A stretch of 64,000 nucleotides of DNA. Source: Candidatus Caldilinea saccharophila (lineage in GTDB: Bacteria > Chloroflexota > Anaerolineae > Caldilineales > Caldilineaceae). Shown here piece after piece: positions 54,528 to 64,000 of the stretch (within the stretch, counting starts at the first letter, position 1; the number at the start of each line of letters is the position of its first letter). The position numbers were made by a program, and so were the translations under genes. The notes beneath the pieces were generated by a model, which ran no database searches, was not told where the DNA came from, and saw only the letters and a list, made by a program, of their open reading frames with translations. The stretch covers positions 1 through 64,000 of the forward strand of contig JADJVW010000008.1 of NCBI GenBank assembly GCA_016710365.1, in the 5' to 3' direction.

Positions 54528-56903
54528 TTAATCTGAGCGCACGAAGGTGTACTGGCTGGCGCCTTCGCCCACCACAATCACATTCGCCCCATCCTCGGCC
54601 TGTTCAAACTTATAGACCAACCCTTGCAGCGGAACATTGAGCTGGATGTAACCGTCCAACTCGCCGTCGTCGTTGCGGAGCGGCTTCAGCTCGGTGACAA
54701 ACTCGCCTGCATCCAGCATGAGCTTGCCAGCATCGAGCGACAGCTCAATTGTCCCCAGCGCCGGATGGCTGAAGCGTCCCAGCCACGGCTCGACTGCCGC
54801 CGCGTCCACTTCATCCTGGATGCGCGCCACCAACTTCTCTGTCTGCTTAGCCATCTGTTCGAGGTAGAAGTCCATTGCTTGCTCCGTCTCCGCGGGCTGT
54901 GCGTAGACAAGCTCCAGCAAGCGGCCAGCAACGCCCTCGTTGAAGAGATTTGTCGCGCGGCCGTTGGTCAGCACGATGACGCCGAGGTCTCGGCCCGGCA
55001 GAAAGGTGAAGCTGGAGGTGAAGCCGATCGTGTTGCCGTCGTGCGAGATCAGCGGCTGACCCTTGTAGTCGGAAACGATCCAACCCAGCCCATAGCTGAC
55101 ATCGTTCGAGATGGCGATTTGCGGCTTCCACGTCTCCTTGAGATTTTCCGCCGAGACCACGCGCGTGCCATCCGGCGCCACGCCTTCGTGCAATTGCGTC
55201 ACCATGTACTTCGCCATATCTTCGAGCGTCGACCAGTGCAGGCCGGCCGGCGCAATCGGCGTCAGCACGGCTTCGTCGTCGAGCGTGATCGGCGCGTAAG
55301 TGTTCTGCAGCGTCAGCATGTGCGGGATGGCGTAGTTGCCGCGTTCACGGATCTTGTCAAACGAAAGCGTGGTGTTTTCCATGCCGATGGGGTCGAGCAC
55401 CCGCTCCTGCAGCGCCTGCTCGTATTCGCTTTCCAGATCGGCGCCGCCGCCCTGCGCAGCATTCGCAGCGATATAGCCGGCGGTGGCGACCATCTGGTTG
55501 CTGTATTGGAACGCCTCGCCAAAGTCGGTGAAGAACTCAAAGTCGGCCAGCGCGGCCACGGTGTCTGCGGCCGATTGTTCCGACGCGTTGAAGATCAGCT
55601 CCAGGTCGCGCCGCGGGACGCCCGTGCACGCGCAGACCAGGTTGCGCATCGTGATCTGCTCGGTCAGCGCCGGGTCGGCAACCTTGAAAGCAGGGTAAAG
55701 TTCGATGGCGGGCGTGTCCCAGGTCATGATGCCGTCATCGACCAGCGCGCCCATCATCAGGGTGGTCAGACTTTTGCCGGTCGAACCGATCATGACGTTA
55801 GTGTCCGGCGCCATCGGAGCGCCGCTTTCGGGGTCAGCAACGCCGAATCCCTGGGCATAGACCAGTTCGCCATCCTCGACAATGCCGACGGCAGCGCCGG
55901 GCACGCCAAAGGCAGCCATGTATTTTGTGATGAATGCTGCGAGCGGCGCAGTGATGGCATCCGTAATCGGCAGCGGCGCGACGGCGCTCAGGTCCGTTTC
56001 CTCGATGGCGAGAATCTTGAAACCCGAACCCACGATCGTCACCTGGGCGTTGCGTTTTTGCAGCGCGGCCAGCTCGCCGTCGATCAAGAGCAGATACGCA
56101 TCGCCATGCTTGGCTTGCGCCACTGCCTGCACGATGCGGTTGGCGTCGCCGGTCTCATAGTTGGTCACCAAAATCTGATCGATGTCGCTGCCGGCCGGCG
56201 GCTCGACCGTCTCGTCGATGGCGACATCGAAGGCCGGATCGATCATGGCCCAGGCGTCGGCTGTGGCTTGCTCCAACGCCGTCCCCACCCCTGGTGCGAC
56301 GACCAGATACATCTTGATGCTCTCCTCCGGATCCATGAGCAGCACGTAGCCGTCGCCTTCGGTCACCGTCCAGTTAGTCGGGATCGGCACGGAGAAGCGG
56401 CCTGCGGGGTCGGTGTAGGTCTCGCCCACACCGGCAGTGACTGCGGCGGCGGCGCCCGCATCTGCGGCGGCCGGGTAGAGGATAAAGGAGCCTTCGACGC
56501 CGCCCTGTGTGAAGACGCCGCTCAGTTGGCCGCGCCCGGTAAGCTCGCCAGCAAAGGCAGCCAGCGACGGCCCTTCGAGCATCTCAAAGTGCGCGTTCGT
56601 CCCGTCCACGCGGATGTCGTGCAGGGGCAACCCGGTCACACCTTGTTCGGGAATGTCAATGGCGCCGGTATAGCCGTCGCCCTCTGGGGTAAAATAGACG
56701 GTGATCGCCAACTCCAGCCCCGCAATGGACAGTGCGCCGCTATAGATGCCCTCCAGTTGGAAAGTAGCTGGCGCAAGCGTAGCTGTCGCCGCGACAGACG
56801 GCGGTGCGTCCACAGGAACCGGTCGAATCGGCTGGCAACCTGTCGTCACCAGCAAAGCCGCCACAATCAGGAGCGGCAACACACACTTCCGAGAAATAAG
56901 CAT
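54528..56903 (-). CDS. Serine hydrolase lipoprotein (beta-lactamase family)
   Basis: 791 residues. The start at 56903 (M-L-I-S-R-K) has GGAGGTAAT eight bases ahead; the longer upstream frame is mostly repeat sequence. Signal with V-T-T-G-C lipobox-like end. Residues 50-280 hold two beta-rich segments, the second beginning Y-T-D-P-A-G-R-F-S-V-P-I-P (PsbP/DUF1795-like pattern). The class C beta-lactamase/esterase domain covers about 310-660: S-x-x-K in I-G-S-T-G-K-S, Y-x-N in Q-Y-S-N-Q-M, and H-D-G-N-T as the third motif. A C-terminal lipocalin-like barrel follows. Probably a D-amino-acid peptidase or esterase at the outer face of the membrane. Confidence 0.87.
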   Translation of the reverse strand: MLISRKCVLPLLIVAALLVTTGCQPIRPVPVDAPPSVAATATLAPATFQLEGIYSGALSIAGLELAITVYFTPEGDGYTGAIDIPEQGVTGLPLHDIRVDGTNAHFEMLEGPSLAAFAGELTGRGQLSGVFTQGGVEGSFILYPAAADAGAAAAVTAGVGETYTDPAGRFSVPIPTNWTVTEGDGYVLLMDPEESIKMYLVVAPGVGTALEQATADAWAMIDPAFDVAIDETVEPPAGSDIDQILVTNYETGDANRIVQAVAQAKHGDAYLLLIDGELAALQKRNAQVTIVGSGFKILAIEETDLSAVAPLPITDAITAPLAAFITKYMAAFGVPGAAVGIVEDGELVYAQGFGVADPESGAPMAPDTNVMIGSTGKSLTTLMMGALVDDGIMTWDTPAIELYPAFKVADPALTEQITMRNLVCACTGVPRRDLELIFNASEQSAADTVAALADFEFFTDFGEAFQYSNQMVATAGYIAANAAQGGGADLESEYEQALQERVLDPIGMENTTLSFDKIRERGNYAIPHMLTLQNTYAPITLDDEAVLTPIAPAGLHWSTLEDMAKYMVTQLHEGVAPDGTRVVSAENLKETWKPQIAISNDVSYGLGWIVSDYKGQPLISHDGNTIGFTSSFTFLPGRDLGVIVLTNGRATNLFNEGVAGRLLELVYAQPAETEQAMDFYLEQMAKQTEKLVARIQDEVDAAAVEPWLGRFSHPALGTIELSLDAGKLMLDAGEFVTELKPLRNDDGELDGYIQLNVPLQGLVYKFEQAEDGANVIVVGEGASQYTFVRSD

Positions 56904-56950
56904 AGGGATTACCTCCAGGCAGACACTACGTGCAATCAGGTCAATTCGGT

Positions 56951-57003
56951 GCAGAGAAGTGCCTGCCCCCGGTCGGCTCGACCGGGGGCAGGCACTTCTC
57001 TGC
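56951..57003. repeat. Perfect 25-bp palindrome
   Basis: Arms 56951-56975 and 56979-57003 are exactly complementary with a three-base loop. Core sequence GAAGTGCCTGCCCCCGGTCG. It sits between the iron-sulfur gene stop (57055) and the lipoprotein start (56903). No T-run follows, so more likely a mobile palindromic repeat than a terminator, though it could act as one. Confidence 0.75.
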
Positions 57004-57054
57004 ATTTCTCCGCCCCTCTGCGCCAACGCGAGAGGCTCTTCAAGCAGCACTTTT

Positions 57055-59091
<2,037 letters not shown>

Positions 59092-59510
59092 AGGAGCCCT
59101 TTCTGCATAGAGGTGAAGGGGAAGCGCTGACTGATTTACTGATTTTATGGTTTTATTGATCGTTTTAGCGATCATTGGTTTCGATGCCGTTGCCACCCCG
59201 TTGGAGAGCGTAAGCAGTGTTCCAATCATACGGGTTGTTGCCAACGCCCGCAAATGAGATCGGGCACGCATTTGGCGTGACATTCGTCCCCATCCTGCTG
59301 GGATAGATGCTTGCCACAGCAGGACATTGGCGGCAAACGTCCCCGCTCCTGGAGATTGACGAAAGGGATCTGGTTGAGCAAGGCTGCGCCTGACGCGGGC
59401 AGGACATGCTGCCACTATGGGGGGGGTCGCCTCAGCGCATGCCGTTAATAGCCTAACGCCCGCCCTCTTGCTATAATGCAGCGCAAAGATTACGCAGATC
59501 GGGGCTGATC
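59092..59510. other. Gap with the FmdE promoter
   Basis: About 420 bases between divergent genes. A -10 box TATAAT lies at 59472-59477, 34 bases before the FmdE start; no clear -35 box. A minus-strand frame at 59165-59407 (80 codons) lacks a ribosome site and a recognisable domain. Nothing else stands out. Confidence 0.5.
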
Positions 59511-60155
59511 ATGAGTGCAAAAACGCTAGCTGAACTCCTCGCCGCGTCCGCGGCTCTCCACCATCATCTCTGTCCGCGCCAGGTTTTGGGGGTGCAGATG
59601 GGGCGTCTGGCTGCAGAATTGCTGGCGCTTGACCTTCCTCAGCCGGACAAACGCCTGCTCACCATTGTAGAGACGGACGGTTGCTTCTGCGACGGCGTCT
59701 CCGCGGCGACCAACTGCTGGGTTGGCCGGCGTACACTGCGTGTGGAAGATTACGGCAAAGCCGCGGCGACTTTCGTCGACACCCACAGTCGTGCCGCTAT
59801 CCGTATCGCGCCGCACCCGCAAGCACGCAATCTCGCAGCGTACTACGCTCCGCAAGCCCCTAACCCGTGGGAAGCGATGTTGATTGGCTACCAACGCATG
59901 ACTTTTGCAGAATTGTTTACCTGGCAGACCGTGACGCTGGCCACGCCGGTGGAGGCAATTATCAGCAAGCCTGGCCACCGCGTCAACTGCGCGCGCTGCG
60001 GAGAAGAGATCCTCAACGAGCGTGAGGTCGTGGATGGTGATGTCACCCTGTGCCGGGCATGCGCGCTGCATCCCTACTATTACACCGATGAGCACAGCAA
60101 ATACGTCTGCACCGAATTTTCGCCACGCGTCGTCAATAGCCATCTCTGCGCCTGA
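59511..60155 (+). CDS. FmdE-family protein with C-terminal zinc ribbon
   Basis: 214 residues from the ATG at 59511. The N-terminal H-H-H-L-C-P-R-Q-V-L-G-V-Q-M-G and E-T-D-G-C-F-C-D-G-V-S-A-A-T-N-C-W-V-G form the FmdE domain's Cys/His cluster; V-D-T is near the end of it. The C-terminal C-A-R-C-G-E-E-I and L-C-R-A-C are a TraR/DksA-like zinc ribbon, the usual FmdE partner. In methanogens FmdE accompanies the tungsten/molybdenum formylmethanofuran dehydrogenase; in bacteria it is linked to molybdenum/tungsten metabolism. With AOR and MocA in the window, a metal-cofactor role is reasonable. Confidence 0.88.
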   Translation: MSAKTLAELLAASAALHHHLCPRQVLGVQMGRLAAELLALDLPQPDKRLLTIVETDGCFCDGVSAATNCWVGRRTLRVEDYGKAAATFVDTHSRAAIRIAPHPQARNLAAYYAPQAPNPWEAMLIGYQRMTFAELFTWQTVTLATPVEAIISKPGHRVNCARCGEEILNEREVVDGDVTLCRACALHPYYYTDEHSKYVCTEFSPRVVNSHLCA

Positions 60156-60338
60156 GCAGCCTGCCTGACGACAAACTTCCTCTTTCGCAAACAAAAAGGC
60201 GCCGCCTGAATTACCACACCCTACGCTGGCGCGACAGGTTGGGACAAGGTTAGGGACAAACGACCCATGAATGCGGGCGGTCGCGGCGCGAAAATGGGCT
60301 CTATCGAGCTATTTTCGAACGTATAAGGAGTTGACGCG

Positions 60339-61769
60339 ATGAAGCGGACCCTGTCTCTGGCGTTGTTGTTGATTGTGGTGCTGGTCGCCATAGCATTCTT
60401 GACGCCACCTGTTTATGCCAGCGCTCCGGCGCAATCTATGGAGCCTGTCGTCGTGTATTTCTTCTGGGGGGACGGTTGCCCCCACTGCGCCGCGGCCGAA
60501 CCCTTTCTGAGTGAATTGGTCGAACGCTATCCCAGCGTCGTCCTCCGCGAATATGAGGTCTGGAACCATCCTGAAAACCGCGGCTCATTCATGCGTATGA
60601 CCGCGAAATATGGATTTGAGCCAACGGCAGTGCCTACGATCTTTGTTGGCGATCAACATTGGGTTGGGTATGCCGAAGATCCCTACGCCCGCCAAATCGA
60701 AACCGCGATCGCTCAGTGCGTCAACACCGGCTGCCCCGACGCCGGTGCGGGTGTGTTCGCGCCGCTGCCCACGCCGACCGCAGCCGTAGTGGCAGCGGCG
60801 CCAGCCAACATGGAAGTCGCGCCACGGCAAAACAGCGTGAGCAGCGCCATCGCGGCGCCTGCTGCCAGCGTGCTGAGTATTCCTTTCCTGGGCGCGGTTG
60901 ACCTGGGGACGCAGTCGCTGTGGCTGAGCACGGCGCTGATTGCCTTTGTCGATGGCGTCAACCCCTGCTCGCTGTGGGTGCTTTCTGTGCTGCTGGCGTT
61001 GACCATCCACACCGGTTCGCGCAAGAAGGTCTTTATCATCGGCGCGGTCTTCCTCACTGTCACTTCGCTCGTCTATGCTTTATTTATTGCTGGCCTTTTC
61101 ACGATGTTCACGGTGCTCGACTGGGTGCCATGGATTCAGATGTTAGTGGCGGCAGTCGCACTCTTCTTTGCCATCATCAACATCAAAGATTACTTCTGGT
61201 ACAAGGAAGGCATCTCCCTGACGATTGCCGACGAGAAAAAACCCGGCCTCTACAAAAGTATGCGCCGCGTGCTGAATGCCGGCGATTCCATGCCCGCGCT
61301 GATCGGCGCGGCGGTCGTCATGTCGGCCGGCGCGTCGCTGGTGGAATTCTCTTGCACCGCCGGCTTTCCCATGCTGTGGACCAACCTGCTGGCCGCGCAA
61401 GAAGTGACGGCGCTGACCTTTGCGCTGCTGCTGCTGCTCTACATGGTCATTTACCAGATCGACGAGATTATCATCTTTACGGGCGCTGTGGTCGGGCTGC
61501 GCGCCAGCAAGCTTGAGGAGAAACAGGGGCGTATCCTCAAGCTCTTTGGCGGTATGCTCATGCTGACGCTGGCCGCCGTGATGCTGGTCAATCCCTCGCT
61601 GATGAACAGCGTGACCGCCACCTTCTGGGTCTTTGTGATCGCTTTTGGCGCAGCGCTGCTGGTGCTGCTCGTCCATCGTAAGGTGCTGCCGGCGCTGGGC
61701 ATCTACATCGGTTCGGAGATGCGCCCGGCCGCCAAGAAACGCAACCGCCATCAGAAGTCGCACGCATAA
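60339..61769 (+). CDS. Thioredoxin-like :: CcdA-type membrane protein
   Basis: 476 residues, ATG at 60339 behind AAGGAG. Signal peptide 1-28. A periplasmic-side thioredoxin-like domain at about 33-130 has the active site F-W-G-D-G-C-P-H-C-A and cis-Pro T-A-V-P-T-I-F. After a Thr/Ala linker come seven or so helices beginning L-I-A-F-V-D-G-V-N-P-C-S-L-W-V-L, the N-P-C motif of DsbD/CcdA electron carriers, with a partner Cys in V-E-F-S-C-T-A-G-F-P. It should pass electrons from cytoplasmic thioredoxin across the membrane to the exported domain. Lies upstream of an arsenic cluster but ends with its own terminator. Confidence 0.85.
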   Translation: MKRTLSLALLLIVVLVAIAFLTPPVYASAPAQSMEPVVVYFFWGDGCPHCAAAEPFLSELVERYPSVVLREYEVWNHPENRGSFMRMTAKYGFEPTAVPTIFVGDQHWVGYAEDPYARQIETAIAQCVNTGCPDAGAGVFAPLPTPTAAVVAAAPANMEVAPRQNSVSSAIAAPAASVLSIPFLGAVDLGTQSLWLSTALIAFVDGVNPCSLWVLSVLLALTIHTGSRKKVFIIGAVFLTVTSLVYALFIAGLFTMFTVLDWVPWIQMLVAAVALFFAIINIKDYFWYKEGISLTIADEKKPGLYKSMRRVLNAGDSMPALIGAAVVMSAGASLVEFSCTAGFPMLWTNLLAAQEVTALTFALLLLLYMVIYQIDEIIIFTGAVVGLRASKLEEKQGRILKLFGGMLMLTLAAVMLVNPSLMNSVTATFWVFVIAFGAALLVLLVHRKVLPALGIYIGSEMRPAAKKRNRHQKSHA

Positions 61770-61796
61770 CAAACAATCTTTTTCCTCTGACCAAAC

Positions 61797-61839
61797 AAAG
61801 AATGCGGGCGCGACCGAAATGGTTGCGCCCGCATTCTTT
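61797..61839 (+). terminator. Intrinsic terminator after the thioredoxin::CcdA gene
   Basis: AAAGAATGCGGGCGCGACC (61797-61815) pairs with GGTTGCGCCCGCATTCTTT (61821-61839), one wobble, five-base loop. The T-rich end is short. The arms also carry A/T ends so it could stop transcription in both directions. Confidence 0.75.
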
Positions 61840-61903
61840 CCGACAGTTTCTGCGCGACGAATAAAATCAGGACGATTGTCCCGAAAAATCCGGGATAGTT
61901 TGG

Positions 61904-61933
61904 ATTGCATTCATGCAATAAAAGATATATGCT
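61904..61933 (+). promoter_or_regulatory. Promoter and palindromic operator of the ars cluster
   Basis: A -35 box TTGCAT (61905-61910) and -10 box TATGCT (61928-61933) are spaced by 17 bases. The palindrome ATTGCAT-TC-ATGCAAT (61904-61919) covers the -35 box, and a second AT-rich half-site (ATTTATGCAT) follows the -10. ArsR/SmtB repressors bind such AT-rich dyads, so the regulator 70 bases downstream probably represses itself here. Confidence 0.65.
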
Positions 61934-62005
61934 AATTTATGCATGTGCCTGACGCACCAGGCTTTGGCGGGCAGCGGGCCTGCTATGGAAGGACAAGGAG
62001 AAGCA

Positions 62006-62391
62006 ATGACCAGGCTGGATTATGATGAAATCAGCGCTCGCTTGCGCCTGTTGGCTCACCCCGAACGCCTGCGCATCCTCGACGCCGTGCGCCGCGACAG
62101 CGAATGCGTCTGCCATCTGGAGGCGCTGCTGGGCAAGCCGCAGCCTTACGTCTCGCAGCAACTGCGCCTGTTGCGCGACGCAGGCATCATTGTCGACGAG
62201 AAGCAGGGGCAGAATGTCTTTTACCGGCTTAGCGACGATGACGTGCGCGGCTGGCTGGATGCCGTGCTCGCCTGGCCGTGGGCGAGCATCCTGACATGGC
62301 GTTGCACAAACGAATGATTGCCTGTCCCTGCCCCAAATGTAACGACGATACGCTGTTAGCGGCTGGTGAAAGCCTGCTGGAAAGGGTTTGA
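62006..62391 (+). CDS. ArsR-family repressor with Cys-rich tail, frameshifted
   Basis: ATG at 62006 after AAGGAG. Winged helix: L-R-L-L-A-H-P-E-R-L-R-I-L-D-A-V, then the metal-site-like E-C-V-C-H-L-E-A-L-L-G, recognition helix P-Q-P-Y-V-S-Q-Q-L-R-L-L-R-D-A-G and wing G-Q-N-V-F-Y-R-L. The in-frame stop is at 62317, but another frame from about 62270 gives A-V-G-E-H-P-D-M-A-L then M-I-A-C-P-C-P-K-C-N and ends at 62391, three bases before the permease start. That tail looks genuine, so one shift is likely. C-x-C in helix 3 and C-P-C-P-K-C could both bind arsenite. Confidence 0.82.
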
Positions 62392-62394
62392 TCG

Positions 62395-63486
62395 ATGCGC
62401 AACGATATGCTATTGAGTGGCTCTGATTCACCTACCCAGGATCAGCCGACTCCCGGAGGCGGCTGGCAGACCTGGCGTCCCTGGCTGTTGGTGTCCCTAG
62501 CCGCCATGGGTTGGTGGGTAGTCTATTCCAACCTGCTGGCGGTGGCGGAATGGCTCACCTTCGATCTCCTGGGGATGGCGCCGACCTCAGAACTGGGGAT
62601 GGCGCTGGCCTTCTTCCTCTATGATGTACCCAAGATCCTGTTGCTGCTCACCGGCATGATCTTTGTGGTGACCACCATCCGCACCTTCTTTAGCGCCGAA
62701 CGCACGCGCCAGTTGCTGGGCGGCAAGCGCGCCGGGGTCGGCAACGTCCTGGCCGCGGGGCTGGGTGTGGTGACGCCCTTCTGCTCCTGTTCGGCCGTGC
62801 CGCTCTTCATCGGCTTTGTCGAGGCGGGCGTGCCCCTTGGCGTGACCTTCTCGTTTTTGATCGCCGCACCGATGGTCAACGAGGTGGCGCTGGCGATGCT
62901 CTTCGGCATGTTTGGCTGGCAGATTGCACTGCTTTACATGGGCACAGGGCTGCTCATCGCCATCCTGGCCGGCATGGTGATCGGGCGCGTGCCGCGCATC
63001 GAAAGTGGCGTCGAGGACTTTGTCTGGCAGATGTCTGTGGGCAACGACGCTGCGTCAGGGACACGGATGAGCTGGGCCGAGCGTTTCGCCGTCGCCCGGC
63101 AGAGCACGCGCGAGATCGTGAGCAAGGTGTGGCTCTACGTTGTCGCCGGCATCGCCATCGGCGCGTTCATCCACGGCTATGTACCGGAGGATGCGCTGGC
63201 CGGCATCATGGGCGAGGACGCGTGGTGGAGCGTGCCCGCGGCGGTGGCCATCGGTGTGCCGATGTACGCCAATGCGGCCGGCGTCATCCCGGTGGTGGAT
63301 GCACTGATCGGCAAGGGCGCCGCGCTGGGCACCGCGCTGGCCTTTATGATGAGCGTGGTTGCCCTAAGCCTGCCGGAGATGATCATCCTGCGCCGCGTGC
63401 TCAAGCTGCGGCTGATCATCGTGTTCGTCACGACTGTGGCTGTCGGCATTCTGCTGACGGGCTATCTCTTCAATTTCATTCTGTAA
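62395..63486 (+). CDS. Permease of the ArsP/DUF318 family
   Basis: 363 residues with about eight helices. The hallmark T-P-F-C-S-C-S-A-V-P-L-F-I-G-F-V-E-A-G-V-P-L-G is the conserved cysteine-bearing element of the family (ArsP exports trivalent organoarsenicals); N-E-V-A-L and G-V-P-M-Y-A-N-A-A-G-V-I-P-V are further conserved elements. Tightly packed between the regulator and the thioredoxin gene. Probably exports arsenicals or another soft metalloid. Confidence 0.87.
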   Translation: MRNDMLLSGSDSPTQDQPTPGGGWQTWRPWLLVSLAAMGWWVVYSNLLAVAEWLTFDLLGMAPTSELGMALAFFLYDVPKILLLLTGMIFVVTTIRTFFSAERTRQLLGGKRAGVGNVLAAGLGVVTPFCSCSAVPLFIGFVEAGVPLGVTFSFLIAAPMVNEVALAMLFGMFGWQIALLYMGTGLLIAILAGMVIGRVPRIESGVEDFVWQMSVGNDAASGTRMSWAERFAVARQSTREIVSKVWLYVVAGIAIGAFIHGYVPEDALAGIMGEDAWWSVPAAVAIGVPMYANAAGVIPVVDALIGKGAALGTALAFMMSVVALSLPEMIILRRVLKLRLIIVFVTTVAVGILLTGYLFNFIL

Positions 63487-63495
63487 AGGATCGTC

Positions 63496-63744
63496 ATGAT
63501 GGAAATCAAAGTCCTCGGCACTGGGTGTGCCAACTGCAAGAAGACCAAGGCCGTGATCGCCGACGCTGTGAAGGAATTGCATCTTGACCTGAACATTGTT
63601 GAGGTGCAGGACATCCCCTCGATCATGGCCTACGGGGTGATGAGCACACCGGCGATTGTGATCGACGAAAAAGTGGTCAGCAGCGGGCGCGTGCCCGCCA
63701 AGAGTCAGGTGATTGAGATGATTCGTAAAGCACAGACCGCGTGA
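63496..63744 (+). CDS. Small thioredoxin-fold redox protein
   Basis: 82 residues, starts M-M-E-I-K-V-L-G-T-G-C-A-N-C-K-K-T. The C-x-x-C and cis-Pro (M-S-T-P-A-I-V-I-D) place it in the redox-active disulfide protein 2 group (MTH895/TM0996). These genes usually follow DUF318-type permeases, as here, ten bases after the permease stop. May reduce or hand over the metalloid. Confidence 0.9.
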   Translation: MMEIKVLGTGCANCKKTKAVIADAVKELHLDLNIVEVQDIPSIMAYGVMSTPAIVIDEKVVSSGRVPAKSQVIEMIRKAQTA

Positions 63745-63847
63745 TCGGCGCCTGGGATTGCAGGGTTCTGGAAGGCTTGGGGGTTGATTCACGCCCCACG
63801 GCCCCAGAACCCAAGCCCTCACAAGTACATCTAGAAAGGACTCAGTT

Positions 63848-64000
63848 ATGTCGCAAAGTGCCATGACCGCACCGGCGCCTGTCACCCGCCGTCTCTCTCT
63901 GCTCGACCGCTATCTGACCCTGTGGATCTTTCTGGCCATGGCGGTGGGCATTGCGCTGGGCTACTTCTTCCCTGGCGTGGAGAACTTCATCAACCGCTTC
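63848..64000 (+). CDS. ACR3-family arsenite efflux protein, cut by window end
   Basis: Only the first 51 residues are present. M-S-Q-S-A-M-T-A-P-A-P-V-T, then R-R-L-S-L-L-D-R-Y-L-T-L-W-I-F-L-A-M, is the characteristic start of ACR3 arsenite:proton antiporters, entering the first membrane helix (A-V-G-I-A-L-G-Y-F-F-P-G). ATG at 63848. Completes an ArsR-permease-thioredoxin-ACR3 cluster. Confidence 0.88.
   Translation, partial: MSQSAMTAPAPVTRRLSLLDRYLTLWIFLAMAVGIALGYFFPGVENFINRF

Noticed and set aside
59165..59407. 80-codon minus-strand frame upstream of the iron-sulfur protein
   Set aside because: No ribosome site, no recognisable family, ends before the real start; kept only as part of the gap description.

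Overview
The window is GC-rich DNA (about 60% G+C by eye) that most resembles a member of the Chloroflexota (Anaerolineae or Caldilineae-like). This is inferred from gene content: the SCO1664 / DUF3090 / MSMEG_4193 phosphatase triad, a T-box before valS, secreted proteins with Thr/Pro-rich linkers and C-terminal Y-L-P-x-V tails, a class I HMG-CoA reductase, TTG starts and an aldehyde:ferredoxin oxidoreductase. No rRNA, tRNA or CRISPR array was seen.

Layout. 1-3.7 kb: T-box leader and valS, shredded by many frameshifts. 3.7-4.9 kb: a decayed IS630-type insertion. 5.0-13.3 kb (minus strand): a surface-polysaccharide locus with two GT4 glycosyltransferases, a Wzy-like polymerase, a Wzx flippase, a sugar aminotransferase and a WxcM-like ketoisomerase/acetyltransferase (dTDP-3-amino-sugar synthesis). 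13.4-16.3 kb: IS701 remnant and a duplicated nucleotidyltransferase/HicB-type module, one copy decayed. 16.8-19.6 kb: AOR and a histidine phosphatase. 19.7-25.8 kb: arginine genes argC-argB-argD-NAG synthase, then carA after an opposing C39-peptidase-like pair. 26-29.3 kb (minus): HMG-CoA reductase, MoxR ATPase and a Rieske-like lipoprotein without cluster ligands. 29.5-35.7 kb: two DUF488 genes, an SH3b surface protein and a dual-OB::RecQ fusion. 35.9-38.3 kb: MFS transporter and MenC-like enzyme. 38.4-41.8 kb: a cobalamin riboswitch followed by two exported proteins that look like bacterial relatives of transcobalamin/intrinsic factor. 42-45.5 kb: M20 hydrolase and a YqeC::MocA fusion (selenium/molybdenum hydroxylase maturation context). 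45.6-54.3 kb: CAP-domain protein, tsaE, GDP-mannose enzyme fusion, the conserved triad, an M1 peptidase. 54.5-60.2 kb: a beta-lactamase-family lipoprotein, an HdrBC-like membrane iron-sulfur protein and FmdE. 60.3-64 kb: a thioredoxin::CcdA-like fusion and an arsenic cluster (ArsR, permease, redox thioredoxin, ACR3 cut by the window end).

The most interesting unit is the B12-riboswitch/transcobalamin-like pair (38.4-41.8 kb): regulation and fold both point to corrinoid capture at the cell surface. Second is the DUF488-DUF488-dualOB::RecQ group (29.5-35.7 kb), a possible uncharacterised nucleic-acid processing module. Third is the Rieske-like lipoprotein that keeps only the disulfide pair.

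Reading frames need caution. Frameshifts are very dense before 16 kb, frequent from 20 to 35 kb and rare after 45 kb. They hit essential genes and often come as compensating pairs, which looks more like consensus indel error than biological decay. Coordinates of frameshifted genes are therefore approximate at the joints.
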